Notes: generated from the letters alone by a model not told the origin. 64,000 nt of DNA from Taenia hydatigena (GCA_036345935.2 JADWOT020000005.1:744001-808000), one strand, 5' to 3'; positions 38,065 through 48,982 are shown, numbered from the stretch's first letter. Made by a program: numbers and translations.

Positions 38065-40280
38065 ATGTTGAGAACTGCCATTCTTCTCATTGTTGTTTCC
38101 TACACCTCGGGTAATTATACGCCTCTCTACTGTAACTTTTTCCTTCTAATTATTTCACCACGTGCTATAACCCTATAGATGCATTTATGATTAGCTTAGC
38201 CTTTAGAAATAGGCCATTTTGCCGCATGTAACAATGCAGGTGGATTTAGTGGTCCAGTTCTTTATAATAGCCGTACTATCAGGCTAGCATGAATCCAACT
38301 TCAGCACACCGGAATGCTTAGTTGGCTTTAGTAACTTGAGACAAATTCATACATAGGACTCTTCCTGATAATTATAATAACAATAGTGATTACAATGTCA
38401 ATAATAGCTTATGGGATGGGAGACAACTCAGCAAACTCTATTCTTGGCTGAAAGCATTGATACAGCTTGTAGATCATGCATTTATCTCAATAACGCTTTT
38501 ATAATTGATATGAGCTCTTGCCCTACAAATGACTTAGGCATCAGACAATTTAAATGCTTTTTAACCTCGGTGAAACAGAAGTGGACCCAATGATATGGGG
38601 CTCTCGCATTGTTGCAACAGTTAAGGGGCCATCGCCGCCGATGTATTTTCGTCTTCCCTTCAGAGCCGTACGTACTCACCATTTGTATGATAAAACATTT
38701 TATCGACACGATGATTGACGCTTCCTTGTGTACTACTTCAGTATCCAATTTCGCATTAAAGATTCATTTCCATTTCGGTTGGCACGGATGACGCTAGATA
38801 GGAAATATAATGGCAACCTGCTACGTGACCAATGTCTTCACGCGCTAAAGCTTACAGGGCGTGTTTCTCATTTATTGCAGGTTATAATGGCGCTGTTGAA
38901 AGGTGGCCACGAGTATGAAGTCAGCATTAAAAATGGCAGCTGTTATGCCAATAAGGAAGTCTACGGTCACCCTTGCCAATTTGTTGGAGGTAAGCAGAGC
39001 TATGAAAACCACGCTCTTCCGAACAATGTTTCCATCAACCAACCATTTAACAGTTATAACAAAGGAACCTTTGAGTACGATCAGGAACAATTGATAAAAT
39101 TTCATTTAGTAGAACAACACAGAGAATTGCTGTAAGTAGGTTCGATATTAAAAGGATAGTAGAAAATGCGTGATGTCAGCACGCGCACGCGATGCTTAAA
39201 AGACAAAATTCTGCTGTTACTAAAGGGCAGCATTTTACGCAATTTTAGATGGCGTCAACATCACTCTAAAGGACGTGTCGAAGCAGGAGGCATTACAAGT
39301 ATGGTCCGGACCCTCATTGATTTCAACAGCATTGTTTGTGCCGAATTGTTCCTTCCAGAATCCAAAAGATGGTGAGTGGATAAAGTTGAGGAAAATTATG
39401 CAGGAGCTTTGCAAGTTAGATGCTGGCTTTAACCAAACGAACCCACAAACCCTTTCATTGTAAAATTGAGCACTTTGTATGGTCACTGTGGCTCACGCAG
39501 CTAATACAACACACTTAAATGTTGAGGGAAAGCAGAGCCATGACGCATAAATACCAAGCGTTTTCCACACAGGTGAAATCGACTTGAAGACGCCGTTTCC
39601 ACTATCTCGGTTTCGGAGGGGAAAATCATATGTGGAAATCAGATTTGCGGTTGGAGGCGCAGAGGGTCAATCTTCGGTTTGTACATTGGTTATGCGAATG
39701 TAGCCAACAGACTGCTTCATGCTTATTACAACACTCACATACTCCTATTCACCGTTCGCTAATGATTTTGTGCCACGTCAATCATGTTTTGTCTTGCACT
39801 CTAAAACATAGGTTAAACTTCATGTGGCCGCATCAGTCGTGTGCATATGGAAAGGCCTTACACTTCAAACATCCCTGTTCCCTTTCTGCCGTGAGTTAGT
39901 TGGGGATTAAAACGGGTTATAGTATTGTGTTCATTAACGCAACTAATGTGCCGATTGCACTTTTCTATACTGATCTCAAGGAAATATGTCAAAAGATTAT
40001 GAGTCCAATCGGAGAATATTTGTCCTGAACTACACACGAGAGGGCTCGGTTGGAGCCACCAACTTGGAATGGGAAGCAGGGAATAAAAGACTGGTTGTCA
40101 ACGTTGATTGGACGCAAGATGGTGAGTGAGTATCCGGACTATTATAGACAAAGCATTTTGTCCTTTGCAAACCATCATCTTGACTGATAATATTTCGCAG
40201 TGGGATGGTTCAAAATTAAGCATGATCCTGAAGAAATCAACGCTCTTTGCAAAGTAACTGATTATATCGCATTGACTTAG
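38065..40280 (+). CDS. Secreted cysteine-containing protein, five exons, unknown family
   Basis: Exon 1 (38065-38110) encodes a signal peptide, MLRTAILLIVVSYTS, and stops at a GTAATT donor. Exon 2 is 38858-38989, exon 3 39249-39371, exon 4 39981-40121, and exon 5 40201 to TAG at 40278-40280. Every intron is GT..AG and phase 1, and exons 3 and 4 are multiples of three (123 and 141 bp), as in shuffled extracellular modules. Total is 173 codons plus stop. Cysteines occur in NGSCYANKEVYGHPCQ (exon 2), PNCSF (exon 3) and ALCK (exon 5). N-glycosylation sequons occur in exons 2 (NGS), 3 (NIT, NCS) and 4 (NMS, NYT). Weak point: the better acceptor of exon 2 (TTTCTCATTTATTGCAG, exon from 38881) puts the frame out and meets a TGA. 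The model needs the poorer acceptor before 38858, or else the copy carries a one-base frameshift. I recognise no family. Promoter boxes and a poly(A) signal support a real gene. Confidence 0.5.
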
Positions 40281-40799
40281 GTGAATCACCCGAAGTCAAA
40301 GAATGCCATCGTAAGTTTAACCGCATGACTATTGCTACGCTCTTTAAAGTGACGGCTTACTTTTTGGATGTGAACTGCTCTAACATGCGTAAAGCACATT
40401 TAAGTGCTTAGGAAAAGTTCTTTTTAGTGCAATGGTATTAAAGCATTATTCTGGTCAATGCCTTGTAATCATTCTACTCGGTGCAACTTCTAGGTTACCG
40501 GATTGAAACGCGTAAGTGACTTGAAATGCATCACGACAGAATTTACAATGTAAAGTTAGGTACTATTGTGGCTCATTCTAGAAGTTGCGTGTCTCCTCCT
40601 TCTTATATCACTTTCTTATTCTCCTCGTATTGCATTGCATTCAAATTTCGTTCATGCTCGCCGGTAATGTTTAGTAACTGTCTCCAACGCACCTTGCCTT
40701 CCTCTCACTTAGACTGCGAATCCACCCATTCTGGCCCAGAAGTTATTATATCTTGCAAAAGAGCAGGGCATTCTATCGCATTTTACTTTGCTTATGAAG
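40281..40799 (+). other. Two exon-like segments, possible alternative 3' part
   Basis: 40281-40310 (30 bp) follows ..TTGACTTAG and ends at GTAAGT. 40713-40799 (87 bp) follows CTCTCACTTAG and ends at GTAACG. Both are phase 1 at each end, the class used by all introns of the upstream gene, so exon 4 could splice straight to 40281 and on to 40713 in frame. The encoded pieces are ESPEVKECH and CESTHSGPEVIISCKRAG.., again cysteine-containing. The AG used by the first segment is the last two bases of the TAG stop that ends exon 5. This is inference from phase and splice signals only. Confidence 0.3.
40437..40442 (+). terminator. ATTAAA polyadenylation signal
   Basis: ATTAAA lies 157 bases after the TAG at 40278-40280 and is followed within 30 bases by a T-rich stretch (CCTTGTAATCATTCT). 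It fits as the 3' end of the five-exon form of the secreted-protein gene. Confidence 0.4.
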
Positions 40800-41133
40800 G
40801 TAACGAAGGTATGGAGGGTAGGTATAGGGGAGAATAATGTAACACGCAACACAGTTTCTAATCAAAAAATAATGGTAATGCACACATGCTGACATGATGC
40901 AGAGGCAGCAATATGGTCTTTATCAGCATCGCATTGCCACTCCCACACTAAACGACTTCATCCGCGTCTTCGTAAGTACAATTATTAATACCCCTGCTTT
41001 CACCGAATCGTAAAAAGCAGGGACGAACGCGTTTAATTTGTGCAAGTGTTTGATTAATCTATCCGAAAAAAGGTTATGTCGCTCAGAATGGGTTTGCAGG
41101 ATCAGCTGTTCTTGACAGCCCAGAACAACAACT

Positions 41134-41337
41134 TTATGCAAGGCCATTGAAATAGCTTAATTTAAAGCGGTATAACTCAAACTCATCTACATCAGCTATC
41201 ATAAGGCTACCATTGGACTCCACTCCACCTGTTTCGCAAACTATTTGTTCTGCATTGGGAATAACGGCAGAACTTCCTGTTGGGTCGACCAACTGAAGAG
41301 CCTCTACAATTTGCTTGGGGAACCGGGACTGCCTCCG
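41134..41337 (-). other. Candidate minus-strand terminal exon, 67 codons
   Basis: From an acceptor (AATTCTAG on the minus strand) the frame is open for 67 codons to TAA at 41134-41136. The translation has balanced composition, for example QIVEALQLVDPTGSSAVIPN and an acidic MIADVDEFELYRFK stretch before the stop. There is no ATG, so if real it is an internal or 3' exon. I found no phase-matched minus exon within 1.5 kb upstream, and no family is recognised. It lies on the strand opposite to the 38-40 kb gene. Confidence 0.25.
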
Positions 41338-41549
41338 CTAGAATTAACCCTGTGTCTACAAGCTATCATTCTGTTTGCACGCCATTCCATTGTTAATTTG
41401 ACTTAATCACAAATTGTCACGTCCTCTTAGCTACCACATTCCCTCTCAAGTCACAGTTGCTCTCAATGCTAATCAGAATGGCTTGTTAATTCAGTTTCAT
41501 TACTGCACGGTTTTGGCCCATACTTGAGAGGCTCATTTTGCCCATAGTA

Positions 41550-42475
41550 ATTGAAACACCTAACAAAATGCTCCTTCGATGCGTGGAGGGCCTACGTAAA
41601 TTAGCCAAGTATCCCATGAGTTGTTCTGCACTAAGTCTAAGCTATTTCGCCCTTTGATAATTTCATGCAGCCACAACATCCTCCGGTAAGTTGACAAAGT
41701 GACTGATAGTTATTATTTTTTACTCTTGACGTATTCGTTCACACCGGTAAAGCATGTTTATTTGTTGAGGCATAACTCTTTAACTGATTTACTCGTACAT
41801 TTTCATCTCTTAGGACATGAGATGACTCACCCATTCAAGAGTAAGCTGATTTCACTTAGTATTGCTAACCAAGCATTCTATGAGTTGTGCTGCATTAAGT
41901 CAAATCTGATTCTCCTTTGGATAACTTCACGCAGCCCCAACAGCTTCCGGTAAGTTAACAAGGCGACCTCTATTTGTCAGTTTTACTTCCCTGACATTTG
42001 TTTGCGCTGGTAAAACGTGTCTATCCTTTGTGGTATAACTCCTCAACTAGCATCTCTACACCCTTCCATCTCTTAGGACGTGAAGTGACCCACCCGTTCA
42101 AGAGTAAGCTGATTTTACGTAGTACTGTTAACCAAGCATTCCATGATTTGTGCTGCATTAAGTCAAAACTGATACTCCTTTCGACAAATTCATGCAGCCC
42201 CAACAGCTTCCGGTAAGTTAAAACGGTGACCTCTATTTATCGGTTTCACTTCCTTGACATTTGTTTACACCAATTAAACGTGTTTACCTTTTGTGGCATA
42301 CCCCTTCAACAAATATCTCTACACCCTTCCATCCCTTAGGACATGAGGCGACTTACACATTCAAGAGCAAGTTTATTTTTCTTATTATTGTTAACCCACT
42401 TCAAATGTGGCGTTGTGTGTAGCTCATCAACTTCCGTTTCGGTTAGCTCCTGCATTTATGAATAACATTCTCTTC
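41550..42475 (+). repeat. Tandem array of 263-bp units with exon-like cassettes
   Basis: Four tandem units. Acceptors CTTAG|GA fall at 41814, 42077 and 42340, exactly 263 bp apart. Donors CCG|GTAAGTT fall after 41685, 41949 and 42212 (264 and 263 bp apart). Units 2 and 3 hold cassettes of 136 bp. In the phase-1 frame all three acceptor-bearing units are open: HEMTHPFKSKLI, REVTHPFKSKLI and HEATYTFKSKFI. Units 2 and 3 read to SPNSFR and a TAA inside the donor, and unit 4 to an earlier TAG. Unit 1 lacks its 5' half. The 17 differences between the unit 2 and 3 cassettes fall 3/8/6 on codon positions 1/2/3 and about 13 change an amino acid, which is what neutral drift gives. Conserved splice signals therefore coexist with no sign of protein-level constraint. 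Confidence 0.8.
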
Positions 42476-42645
42476 CTTTAGCCTTCTTGGTATTGCTGTT
42501 GATACCATGGCTGCTGTGAATCCAACCAGTTGAAGGGCCGATCTGACATACCCAAACATAGCGTGAAAACAAACACGTTACAACTCCTTTTGCGCAAATG
42601 CTGCCATTTTACAAACGTGTCGATGGGCTTCCTTAACAATTAAAA

Positions 42646-42651
42646 AATAAA
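42646..42651 (+). terminator. AATAAA polyadenylation signal
   Basis: AATAAA about 170 bp beyond the last tandem unit. If the cassettes are used as alternative last exons of the secreted-protein gene, this could be their common 3' signal. Alone it is weak evidence, because such hexamers are frequent in AT-rich DNA. Confidence 0.25.
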
Positions 42652-43018
42652 TTTGGATTATAGCTGAGTTGGATTTTTGGTTGAGCCTCGTTTGCATTCG
42701 CGCCGAAAAAACCACGTTCTAAAGGCACTAAATACTCAAGATTCTCATTTCAACCAATTTCGTTAACAAACTGGGAAAGGAAAGAAAGCTTCGATTTATT
42801 ACGGCAGTCCCAATTTGCTGAAATTGGCGGTCGAAAGGAAAGATAGCGGGTCTACCTTGTTATAAAACTCAATCATTGCTAGTCAGTTAAGGAAGGGGAG
42901 TCCTGCGCTGCTGAAGAGTGTACCGCTACTCCGATATCTGATCCCACGTTATGTCCTGCGAAGTTAGTCACGGAAAATCACCTATCTTCTTTCTAATTGC
43001 ACTCATTTAGCGAGCCAA

Positions 43019-43285
43019 TCATTGCTCCCACGCGAGGACACTAGAAGTGCGAGTGTTATCAACGTCGGAGTAAACGTCTAATGCTGCCATAAAACACGCA
43101 ACCTTATGTCGGCCTAATCTGTTCATCGACAAGTTGCTTTGTAGAAGTGTGGTGAACACAGCTAAAATAGTCTTAGTGCCGAAGGAGCCAATTAAATTAG
43201 GTGCAAGGCAATCAGGAATTTCAAAGAGATCAGATCGCGCATATTTTGAACAGGGACATAGATGAAACAGTCTATTTCCCCACAT
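43019..43285 (-). pseudogene. Possible remnant of a LINE-type reverse transcriptase
   Basis: An 88-codon minus frame. Its order of motifs recalls the finger and first palm motifs of non-LTR reverse transcriptases: a GSFGTKTILAVFTTLLQ segment in the place of the usual GFR.G.ST..A...L block, a short basic linker (NRLGRHK), then FMAALDVYSDVD in the place of the D.xxxAFD catalytic motif. Agreement is partial: the F of AFD is V, and the GFR arginine is missing. Stops follow directly (TGA at 43019-43021). If correct it is a short, dead fragment. The competing plus frame at 43201-43515 has no recognisable feature. Chance resemblance is quite possible. Confidence 0.2.
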
Positions 43286-43655
43286 GTTCTACAGCCATAA
43301 CGTCCACAAAATATAATGATAATGGAAAGTGTGGTGCGTTGAGACTTCATTCACCTGATAGGTACTTGACCCAATCTCACAGATCATTTGACGCACCATA
43401 CACTTTAGCTATCGTGTACGAAAGTTTAGTTCCCTCCAAAATGCACAGCGACTTTGCGACGACATCAGATGCTGCTTATTTGTATTGTGTGTTGGTTTTT
43501 AATATACTTAAATAAGGTGGTCACATCGCGGAGCTTCAGTGTAATTTAAAGAGGAAGGTCCATAATTTGAAAGGAACGCCGTGAGGATCTACAAACTTAG
43601 GTAAGTTTTATCGTCATTTGATCCCCAAACAGCAAAATTAACCCTGCACTAAGGC

Positions 43656-43841
43656 ATGCCCTTGACCAACCGTAAGAGAAGAGACAAGGACGACAAAGCG
43701 ATTCCATTTGAAATAAACAGCAGCATCCTGAAGAAAACCATGATTGGTTCCGGTTCTAACGACTTCCGCTATGCACAGATACAAAGACTGCCGAAAAGGT
43801 TAAATGAAATTGCAGGTGTATATAGGAGGCTATCTCAATAA
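43656..43841 (+). other. Open frame of 61 codons, basic, unknown
   Basis: Plus-strand ATG frame with a very basic start (NRKRRDKDDK) and an arginine-rich end. Another frame of 99 codons follows directly (43842-44141) and a minus frame of 105 codons overlaps it (43956-44273). No domain, promoter or phase support is seen. Noted because three plus frames follow one another over 43201-44141. Confidence 0.12.
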
Positions 43842-44380
43842 ATGGGCAAATATGCAGCGCAGTCAGCTATTTGTATAAGTCCCAGAGTGATGCACTATAC
43901 TAATTCTAGAGATTCTCTTGTTGTACTCACTCATATCTCAGTTTGGCATGTCAGGTTAGCGGTGTCGCATGATCGGCACAAGCAACTTAGGGCAGATTGC
44001 GCGAAATCGCAACGTGGCATAAAGAACGCTGTTGGATCTACTGTAGGACAAAAGGATGACGCATTCCATCATGCTCGTTGGTGCAGCTACACTATTCACA
44101 CTTATGCTAGCGTGATCTACAGGAGATGCAGGCCCGAATAAAGACTGAGGTCCGTGTAAAACGTGTGCATACGTGGCCAAAGTCAACGAGTAATGCAACT
44201 CCTTAACACAGTAGCCACTTGGCCCAGAAGGCGTAAATGGGGTGCCTTGATGGATGATTAGATAAGATCCCAAATCTACTGTTTGTCTAGGTTAGGTCGG
44301 GACAATTGCGACTATTTCTACAAGTTGATACCCAGGATACAGTGTTGAATGTTGTACCCTCCCAAGTGGACTGCAGAGGT

Positions 44381-44757
44381 TTAGCACACGTCAGCACCCG
44401 CACTTCCACTGATACAAATAAACTGGCAAAGCAGAAGTGGATTGCACAACACAGACTCATCCCTCTCTTTGCAGTGGTCTAGCAAATCAGACAACACCTG
44501 ATCACGGGAATGTTTGTAGCGGGTGCACGGATCAGATTCAAAGACTCTCAAAGCTTGAAAATCAAATTCTTCCTCCATCCATATAGGTTCCTAACTACAC
44601 CTGAAGCCCAGATGCTACCGATAAATTTGTTCTTGCCGCCACTCAGCAACGTGAGCTGTCCAAGAGAGTGTATCACGGCAATTATAGAGTCTGTTATCAT
44701 TACTTTCTCTTTGTTGGAGTAGAGGAGGATTCGTGAGCCGGTGGCATAAACCATCAA
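44381..44757 (-). pseudogene. Two overlapping minus frames, possible frameshifted coding fragment
   Basis: On the minus strand a 69-codon frame (44757-44548) overlaps a 65-codon frame (44578-44381) in a different phase. Both have protein-like composition. The first has segments reminiscent of beta-propeller repeats (YATGSRILLYS, LTLLSGGKNKFIGSIW). The second is acidic and helical-looking (MEEEFDFQALRVFES, DQVLSDLLDHCKERDES). One frameshift near 44565 would join them. The WD40 resemblance is weak and unproven, and no splice or promoter support is visible. Confidence 0.18.
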
Positions 44758-47700
44758 CAGAGTTGCGCGGGCGTTATCGATGTTGTCCGTGAGAGAATCT
44801 GGTTTAAAGAAGAGTCTGAGAAACCTTGTTCGTTCTCTTCCACCACTTTATTAGCCTTTCAGTCATCTTCAAAACTTTATTTAAGCTCACTCAGGTGCTA
44901 GACCTATGAGTGCGGTAGCTCGTATCTAAGGCACACGTGACCTCAATTTGCAAGTAAATTCTAGCAATGCGAGACGCTGGATGATTTGATCAGTGTACAC
45001 AGTGCTTCCACAGCTCACTCTTCTACAAGTTGTCTTTTATCCGCACTTTCAAATACCCGAAAAAGTTAACTTCCTTTTTAGTCACCTATGCGTTCTAATA
45101 TGCAATTATTTTTCCCATAAACCAAGCCGACATTTATCCCTGTAAATGATTCTTCCTTCCTTACTTTAGTGCTCCACTGCTCACTCCAAATGGCCTATCA
45201 ATGGGTGATTTTCTGCTACCAATTAAACATGATATGTTTTGCGTAAAGCTTATGGAATTATTATAAGAAAAATGGGATGCATGAGGACAGAGTGCCGTTC
45301 TTAATCCCACCTGTTCATGACAGCAGTTGATAATCTTAAAGTTGAGAACAGCATATGCTTTCAAACAATGAATAAAGGCTCAAACTCAACTTGGGAAGCA
45401 GTGTGCTGTTTTACAGTTAAATAGGTGATATTAGAAGTAATTCTCAGAAGGAAAATGTAAAAACCTCCAGTTCTGATGTGAAAGTACAGTTCTTGCTCAT
45501 CGTGATGAGAAAATACTTTTGATAACTTTGAATCGAATTATTTTAATAGCCGTGCGTTTCAAAATAACCATTTGAGAATTGTTTGCTTCACGATATGTGA
45601 ACTTACTGATTATCAAGATTGTACATAGAAGTACAGCATGAAGTTTATTAACAGTTGCGATTAACTTTTATGATTTGCGAATTCCGACGCTGTGACCGCG
45701 AATATGCGCTGAAGAGACGAACAGACTACTATTTGCAAATGTAAGTAAAGGCGAGGGCTTCGGTTAGCGTAACTAATCCCTCCTGTGGGCGTGCCCATGA
45801 TTACTGCATGAGGGATCTGCACCAACACATCTTGAATGAATATTTCTTCGGCCTTTTGCGCTTCCATTCTTTGCTTTCATTCCAGCTAGCACGCAACTGT
45901 CTTTCCCGCAGCTTGCATTCAACTTCAACCTTACCACCTCATCGTCAGCTTTAAAGTGTTGTCCTTCTCTTCTGCATGTCTAATCATCATTACCGAGCAA
46001 CGGTGATTTAAACATCTCAATGACCGGTGAGTGGCTAGATTTTGTGCCCATAATGCAATGCCATTTCATCACCGTCTTCGGGATGCATATTTAAAATAGC
46101 CCCGGTGGAAAATAGCAAAACTCATTGCTTTAATGATCGCAGTGACTTGCCGTGATTAACAATGTGCTTTTCATTGATGGTTAGGAGTTGTCTGAGGCAT
46201 AGAGTTTTGCATTTACTAACTTATTAACCGTAGGCAGACTCATTAGCCATCGTTACAGGACGTTTTACTTCCAACCCCTCAGAATGCGACCTAAAAGTAA
46301 AGGTATTAACAAAAGCTGATAATGAATGTGCAAAATGCAAATCACAAACTGGTTGCCACGGTTGATTTTAAGCTTGCATAAAGGTTTCTGTCTAACGAAT
46401 ACCCGTAATTTGTTTTCCGTAAAAAAGAGGAACAACAAGAGAGGGAAGGAGTCACTATTGGATCAGTAAGAACATTGCTGGCACATTTAGTTGCAAGCTA
46501 ATGCTCTTCGTTGCTTTGATGGTTGCTTCGCGAATTGCATGCACTCTTGGCTAACCTATGGAGGTGCTGCCCAGTCCTTGCTAAGGCTCTGGAACATTCA
46601 GATAGCCGTCTTGAACCTTAATTTGCAAAAGCTTTTTTAGAGATTCCACAATCTCGAATTCTGGCATTCCGTTTCCCAATATCGTGATAATCAAGCCAAG
46701 CTTCTACCTCTTTTGAAGCATCAAGATTGGAGAACTGTGAAAAGTGATGCGCCCGCAGCCAGTCTCATTGGTTCAGATTATTCTAGTGTTGCATCTGTTA
46801 ACTCTGACTTGTCATTTTCCAGTCATTAGATGGGTGCTGACTAGCCTTTATGAAAGTATTGGAGTGTTGGACACGAACAAAATGCGCTTAGACGAGGTGT
46901 CAAGTTATCAATGGACGCGTATTTGCCACCATCACTGCTGAGAACATGCCAATTGGAGATGACATTTGCCCACGAAAGAAAACGTGCCACCCGCAAGTCA
47001 CTCCATAAGTCTTAGCCTAGAAGTCTCATGGTTCAAGCTTTTGTGGATTATTGCGCAGCATGTGCTAGTCCAGCATCCCAAAATAATTTTGATTGCCTTC
47101 TCTAATGGAAATCTATCCCTCGTACTAAACGAATATTAGCGGTTTGCGCTCTTCAGGGAAGACTTATTTCCATCAGCAGTGAAGGGATGAAGTCAAAGAA
47201 TGTATTCAAAGCAAGGCAGCAAGCGTAATGGATATCACTGCCGTATGCATGCTAACAGATGGATGCAACCTTGGACTCTATTTAGACTGCTCCGCATCAT
47301 TGTGGGTGTGGAGTGTCCTCACAAATCTGTTAATAGTAGTAGAGACTAATAAAATTAAAACACTAACAGGAAAAGAACGGAGCAACATATCCAACTAGCA
47401 GATAATGGGGAGAGAGGTCGCATTATTGTAAAAGCTGATGCCACGTCTGTATATGGATTTCAACGATGCAAACGCACCACTGTGAAAAGGAAATAGTTGA
47501 AAAATATCTGAAGTATACATCGATTTGTCGTATGATCTTGCGATCGCCATCAAAAATCACCACCTCTGTTCCATCTCTGGGAATGAGCAGTAAAGTTATA
47601 AAGGCGCGTTCAAATTTTTAGTGCATAGGGTTCGATGAAGCACCTCAGAACTGGATTAATTACTACCTGTTCCGAGTTGGTAGACGGTTTATTATACATG

Positions 47701-48117
47701 CTATTAGTGCCGTCTATTAGAAAGCATTAAGCAAAGGAAGTGACGGAATTTGATCGGTGACTGATGAGCATCTAATGTATAGCAGTGTTTCCAACGTTCG
47801 CCCTCCTTTCTTCCCCTTCTCGCTGCCTATCATCTTTTAAGCGAATTTGGCAAATTTTTCCACCGTCGTTGCAGAAGTTTGCGGACTTATCCCACCCAGA
47901 AAAACCAGACTGAGGCTATAGCTCATTTCGGCAGTCTATGTCATCATACACAAAACGGATCGCATCTCCTCGCCCTAGTCACTTCTTGTGCGGTGATACT
48001 ATTTGCAACAGCAATCAAAATACCTAATCACTGTCTTTTCCACCCGGTGTAACTTCTTTGTCGGCAAATCGCGGTGATTATTGTGACAAAAATTCATTAA
48101 CATAGCGCAATTCACTT
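44758..48117. other. Intergenic DNA, nothing convincing
   Basis: Only short frames, the best being 68 codons on minus at 45661-45867 (contains VQIPHAVIMGTPTGGISYAN), without promoter or splice support. No duplication with the rest of the window was detected. Confidence 0.35.
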
Positions 48118-48315
48118 CTAGAGGAATAATCTAAATATCATACTGGAATCTGATTGTTCTTGGAGGGGTGACTGCCTTGCTATACCCAAGTCTAGTGTCC
48201 CACGAGAGGCTGAGGCCAGTCCTCTTTCCATTTTTCCATAAATTGGATAAATCAAGAAGACAAAGAATATTATGATGAGTAAATGCAAGTGGATGGCGCT
48301 AAGCAACTGAACCAT
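48118..48315 (-). CDS. Candidate small secreted or membrane peptide, 65 aa
   Basis: A complete ATG-to-TAG frame. Residues 4-26 form a long hydrophobic run (LLSAIHLHLLIIIFFVFLIY), then PIYGK. This fits a signal peptide with cleavage near residue 27, or a signal anchor. The rest, about 38 residues, is hydrophilic, contains several arginines and ends MIFRLFL. No cysteines and no dibasic-amidation pattern (GKR) are present, so a neuropeptide precursor is not demonstrated. There is no TATA box at a convincing distance. A hydrophobic start in AT-rich DNA can arise by chance. Confidence 0.2.
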   Translation of the reverse strand: MVQLLSAIHLHLLIIIFFVFLIYPIYGKMERGLASASRGTLDLGIARQSPLQEQSDSSMIFRLFL

Positions 48316-48832
48316 GCCTTAGTAATAGTCGTCTGGGCTCAATTGTGCCTCCTTGAAAACAAATTTGGACAAGTTGGTCTTTATGGCCTAGTTACAAATT
48401 CATTTTGAAACGTGATTAGATGGTGCAACAGTTTGTTTGAATTCTTTTCCTCAGTGAGCATCACGAGGCGAAGGTGTCCACCTTTCCACCAAAAAGTGTG
48501 TTTGAGCCTTTAAATGCAAGTCTAGTCTGTGGTTAATGGTCCAAATTCAAAGCATTATGGCAATTCCAATGGAGTAGATGCGTCCCTGTTGCAGCCGCCT
48601 CGTCGCGAAGTTGGTGATTTGTTTCCTATAGAAGGGACAAGCACTACTCACCACGAAATTCTAATGACTTGTGCATCCGTAATATTGCCATACGATATAT
48701 GACTTCATGCTCCAGCTGTCAGTTCCGATCCCCTCGCCTGAATCCAACATGTGTTTGAAGGTAAGACACAACAGCGGACCAATATCGTTATCTTGAGAAC
48801 ATCATATGACTTGAATTTTGCCTATTTTGCAG

Positions 48833-48982
48833 ACTGGTGGTGTGGGAGTCTCGTCTGCCTCTAGATACAGGTTCTGCAATGGTGACTTGGGTCCTGACGG
48901 CAACTGGCTATCATCGCATCCATCTGAGGAGAGACTAATTACTCGTTTGATGCACTGCGTGATCTCAGTTATGGCCCCTTGA
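48833..48982 (+). other. Competing plus-strand terminal-exon candidate
   Basis: After CTATTTTGCAG the plus frame is open for 49 codons to TGA (48980-48982) and contains SSASRYRFCNGDLGPDGNWL. An upstream segment ending ATGTGTTTGAAG|GTAAGA (donor at 48762) is also phase 0, so the two could be joined. It lies opposite the last member of the minus-strand cluster, so only one reading can be right. Confidence 0.18.

Noticed and set aside
38728..39135. Single 135-codon plus frame through exon 2 as an intronless gene
   Set aside because: It begins in intron-like sequence before the signal-peptide-compatible exon, and a GTAAGC donor in matching phase lies at 38990. The spliced model explains the flanking exons better.
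40254..40280. 27-nt intron joining exon 5 to the 40281 segment
   Set aside because: Too short for a normal spliceosomal intron. Reading through to the in-frame TAG, or skipping from exon 4, is simpler.
42021..42203. Minus-strand coding of the 263-bp tandem units (conserved LHE..DLMQ..SWNAWL-like translation)
   Set aside because: A stop interrupts the equivalent frame in the neighbouring unit. Splice-like signals conserved across units are on the plus strand, and substitutions show no codon-position bias in the minus frame.
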